From: Mediterraneibacter gnavus ATCC 29149
GTDB taxonomy: Bacteria; Bacillota; Clostridia; Lachnospirales; Lachnospiraceae
NCBI RefSeq assembly: GCF_008121495.1
Contig: NZ_CP043051.1
Span: forward strand, 1,054,001 to 1,118,000
Length of the DNA: 64,000 nucleotides
Direction of reading: 5' to 3'
In this document: positions 61,892 to 64,000 of the stretch, piece by piece
Layout of the letters: every line of letters starts with the position of its first letter
Numbering within the stretch: position 1 is the first letter of the stretch
Notes under the pieces: model-generated
Databases searched by the model: none
The model's input: only the letters and a program-made list of their open reading frames with translations
Told to the model about the DNA's origin: nothing
Made by a program: the position numbers and the translations under genes

Positions 61892-62375
61892 CGTTCTCGT
61901 CTTCCTCCTTATTTTCTTTTTTGTTTTCTGCAAGATTTTGAATCATCTGCACAAGCACCTTTCTGCAAATCTTTACATCTTCCTGATCTATCCCTTGTAT
62001 CAGCCGCTTTTCCGTATCTCTGATGTGCTCCAGAATCTCAGGTCTGAGTGCTTCTGCTTTTGGAGTCGGTACAATACGTTTTAATCTGGCATCCTTTTTC
62101 GAACTTTCCCTGGAAATAAATCCATTTTTTTCCATGAGCTGCAAAATCCCTGTGGCTGTGGACTTCCGGATTCGAAACTCTTCTTCTATATCTTTCTGAT
62201 ATACTTCCCTGTGCATCGTTTCCAAAAGAATATGCTTTAACACATGCTTCTGCATGGTGGTCAGGCCATCATCTCCCACTGCTTCAGACGCATTTCTGCG
62301 CTTCATCTGATTGGAAAGAATGTGAATCAGCCTGCCGGTATTGATGTACCTTTCCTTATCTTCTATATCCTGCAT
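61884..62375 (-). CDS. MarR-family regulator of the ABC exporter
   Basis: A 163-aa winged-helix repressor: helix-turn-helix in EVYQKDIEEEFRIRKSTATGILQLMEKNGFISRESSKKDARLKRIVPTPKA, with the D-x-R wing (DARLKR). It is the first gene of a three-gene operon with both exporter halves. A palindrome between its promoter and ATG is a likely self-regulating operator. Confidence 0.92.
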   Translation of the reverse strand: MQDIEDKERYINTGRLIHILSNQMKRRNASEAVGDDGLTTMQKHVLKHILLETMHREVYQKDIEEEFRIRKSTATGILQLMEKNGFISRESSKKDARLKRIVPTPKAEALRPEILEHIRDTEKRLIQGIDQEDVKICRKVLVQMIQNLAENKKENKEEDENDE

Positions 62376-62400
62376 AATTCCATCCCTCTCTCTTTATATA

Positions 62401-62451
62401 GTTAGCTCCCTAACTTTTAACCATTATACGGAGGATATTTTTTATTGTCAA
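62401..62451 (-). promoter_or_regulatory. Consensus promoter and operator of the marR-exporter operon
   Basis: TTGACA (62446-62451) and TATAAT (62423-62428) match consensus exactly with a 17-base spacer. GTTAGGGAGCTAAC (62401-62414), a GTTAG-N4-CTAAC palindrome, lies at the expected start site and is a probable MarR site. A promoter this strong suggests tight repression. Confidence 0.85.
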
Positions 62452-62483
62452 GAAGTTTTTTCAGATTATTGAAATCATAAAAC

Positions 62484-62648
62484 TTATTTTGCCACGTCTG
62501 AATATTGCCTGATGGCAGCAGGCAGCCCGGTACGGAAAATAACAGAAATATAATCGATCGTCTGCTGCCTGTCATACTTTTCTTTGTTCACGATCCATTC
62601 CAGTAATGTCTCCGCAATTGCCTCTGTATAAAAGAATCTTTTTAAGTC
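62484..62648 (-). pseudogene. C-terminal remnant of a TetR-family regulator
   Basis: A frame of about 54 codons on the minus strand reads DLKRFFYTEAIAETLLEW and goes on to a stop (62484-62486), resembling the final helices of the TetR ligand domain. There is no start codon or DNA-binding domain. It ends near 62648, where the permease remnant on the other strand begins. Confidence 0.6.
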
Positions 62649-62993
62649 CTTTATAACCTTACCAACATCAATGTGGCAGAGCGTATCCGTGAACTCTCAA
62701 CCATTAAGGTTCTCGGATTCTACGACAAAGAAGTAACACTCTATATTTACCGGGAAACAATACTCCTTTCCCTGCTCGGTATTTTAGCAGGATTTGGAGT
62801 CGGTGATCTGCTTTACCAGTACATACTGGCAGTTGTTCCACCGGATGAAGTGATGTTTAACCCCGCTCTTTGTGCAAAAGCATTTGTGATTCCTGCCATT
62901 TTGATTGCAGTCATTACATTTATTCTAGGATACATAATGAATCGAAAACTCAAATACTTAGATATGCTCAGCGCATTAAAATCTGTAGAATAG
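62646..62993 (+). pseudogene. C-terminal remnant of an FtsX-type ABC permease
   Basis: About 115 codons from just after a TAA (62643-62645) to the stop at 62991-62993. NVAERIRELSTIKVLGFYDKEV and three hydrophobic helices match the last FtsX domain of large ABC permeases (two-domain type near 1,000 aa). All upstream parts are missing. A GTG at 62673 could start a 106-aa membrane fragment but is unlikely to be functional. Confidence 0.85.
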
Positions 62994-63005
62994 CAAAAAA
63001 TTTAA

Positions 63006-63041
63006 AAGTCAAGGGACTGACACAATGCAGTTCCTTGACTT
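63006..63041. terminator. Bidirectional terminator
   Basis: AAGTCAAGGGACTG and CAGTTCCTTGACTT pair over 14 bases (one G-T) around an eight-base loop, between the permease remnant (+) and the ABC ATPase gene (-). Confidence 0.75.
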
Positions 63042-63068
63042 ATTACATCTGTACTTGCTATCTTTCTC

Positions 63069-63842
63069 TTAATTTCCACATTCAATACTGATTGCATTGA
63101 ATTTTTCCAAAATATCTTCTACTTTCAATTCCTGTTTTTCTTTTGCTGACAGATCCATCACTGCTTCCCCCTGATGCATCATCAACAGTCTGTTTCCATA
63201 TTCTACTGCATAGCGGAGATTATGTGTCACCATGATCGTTGTCAGGTTTTTCTGTTTCACGATCTTATCTGTCAGTTCCATGATCAGATCTGCCGTCTTT
63301 GGATCCAGCGCCGCTGTGTGCTCATCCAGGATCAGAAAATCGATCGGTGTCATGGTTGACATCAGAAGTGCCATTGCCTGACGCTGCCCGCCGGAGAGAG
63401 AACCGACTTTTACATTCAGCTTATTTTCCAGTCCCAGATTCAACTGGCTTAATAGCTCCTGATAATGAGACTTTCTGTTTTTATTAATTCCTTTTCTCAA
63501 TCCGTAAAAACTGCCTTTGTTGTCTGCAAGAGACATATTTTCCAGAATTGTCATGGAAGGACAGGTTCCAAGCGCCGGATTCTGATACACTCTTCCGATC
63601 TTCCGGTTTCTTTTATACTCTTTCATGCGGGAAATATCTTCCCCATGCATCAGAATCTGTCCTGCTTCTACCGGAATACTGCCGCACAGGATATTAAGCA
63701 TGGAAGTCTTTCCGGAGCCGTTGCTTCCTACCACAGAAACAAAATCTCCCTGTTCTACTGTCAGATTAAAATCTTCAAACAGACACATTTCATTGACTGT
63801 TCCTGGATTATAATATTTATGAATATGTTTTAACTCAAGCAT
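63069..63842 (-). CDS. ABC importer ATPase (TrpX/COG1101-like system)
   Basis: A 257-aa ATPase with Walker A GSNGSGKTS, Q-loop VYQNPALGTCPSMT, signature GSLSGGQRQAMALLMS and Walker B FLILDEHTAALDP (the DEH replacing DEP). This form is typical of the unassigned amino-acid-type importers that include the TrpXYZ tryptophan system. It overlaps the upstream permease gene by eight bases. The binding protein should lie beyond the window edge. Substrate not determined. Confidence 0.85.
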   Translation of the reverse strand: MLELKHIHKYYNPGTVNEMCLFEDFNLTVEQGDFVSVVGSNGSGKTSMLNILCGSIPVEAGQILMHGEDISRMKEYKRNRKIGRVYQNPALGTCPSMTILENMSLADNKGSFYGLRKGINKNRKSHYQELLSQLNLGLENKLNVKVGSLSGGQRQAMALLMSTMTPIDFLILDEHTAALDPKTADLIMELTDKIVKQKNLTTIMVTHNLRYAVEYGNRLLMMHQGEAVMDLSAKEKQELKVEDILEKFNAISIECGN

Positions 63843-64000
63843 TTGTCTTCACCTTCTTTTTCCGTTCCATTCCAATGAGTAAGATCGCGAGGAATAATAC
63901 CGCTGTGATCAGCTTCATATCCTGTGGTTCAAAAAACTTCAAAGCAACTGCCACGCAGGCTTTGTAAACGACAGAACCGATCAGAACTGCTGTGGTTGCT
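63835..64000 (-). CDS. ABC importer permease (5' part outside window)
   Basis: The last 54 codons of a membrane protein: VLIGSVVYKACVAVALKFF, a short loop (EPQDMK), a final helix (LITAVLFLAILLIGM) and the tail ERKKKVKTNA, with stop at 63835-63837. The pattern is that of COG4120-type permeases paired with TrpX-like ATPases. The frame is open at base 64000. Confidence 0.8.
   Translation of the reverse strand, partial: ATTAVLIGSVVYKACVAVALKFFEPQDMKLITAVLFLAILLIGMERKKKVKTNA

Noticed and set aside
62673-62993. Functional 106-aa membrane protein starting at GTG 62673
   Set aside because: It is the last FtsX domain of a much larger permease; homology extends upstream of the GTG to the deletion junction.

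Overview
The window looks like a chromosomal segment of a gut-type, spore-forming, obligately anaerobic Firmicute of the family Lachnospiraceae (Blautia/Mediterraneibacter/Dorea-like; the genus cannot be fixed by reading). The evidence is the sporulation cluster (yabP, yabQ, a SpoIIE-type phosphatase, a CotS-like gene), a trimeric [FeFe] hydrogenase, a T-box tyrS, PTS and BglG-type antitermination, a Bce-type peptide-resistance module, strong AGGAGG ribosome sites and moderate-to-low G+C. No rRNA, tRNA or CRISPR array was seen.

Layout. Positions 1-31000 are mostly core genes on the minus strand: dnaX (cut by the window edge), pfkA, a SEC-C methionine aminopeptidase (+), a pyridoxamine kinase, a cytosolic GH13 glucanase, then the classic cluster hup-rqcP-yabP-yabQ-divIC-spoIIE-tilS-hpt-ftsH, followed upstream by pgm, a CotS-like gene, cca, a YhaN/YhaO (SbcCD-like) pair, asnS, a lipoprotein, hydCBA, a 5'-truncated LysR gene, tyrS with a T-box leader, and cutC. 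Positions 31000-44300 hold an amino-sugar block (nagB; licT-crr-nagE behind a near-perfect BglG-type RAT/terminator), truA-ecfT-ecfA2-ecfA1, a DMT exporter, ppiB, an unassigned gene with a small MerR-like partner, a stand-alone MsmK-type sugar ATPase, and a CdaR-like regulator with a small membrane protein.

Positions 44300-53600 are an accessory island. A chimeric regulator (LacI repressor fused to an ABC-type solute-binding domain) is broken by an IS3-family element, and its lost C-terminus is still readable on the far side. Divergent from it is a small operon: an RbsB-like lipoprotein, an Anabaena-sensory-rhodopsin-transducer (ASRT) family protein, and a creatinase-fold hydrolase that has lost most M24 metal ligands. 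No permease or ABC ATPase lies nearby. A scrap of a sensor kinase, an Rpn-family nuclease and an IS4/IS701-like element with a clean 7-bp target duplication follow. This island is the best candidate here for an undescribed system.

Positions 53600-64000 carry a Bce-type four-gene module (ATPase, permease, response regulator, intramembrane kinase) with a BceR-like box, a MarR-controlled heterodimeric ABC exporter, the fused 3' remnants of a lost divergent TetR/FtsX-permease locus, and the start of a TrpXY-like ABC transporter cut by the window edge. Many promoters, operators, terminators and two RNA switches can be read directly and are listed.
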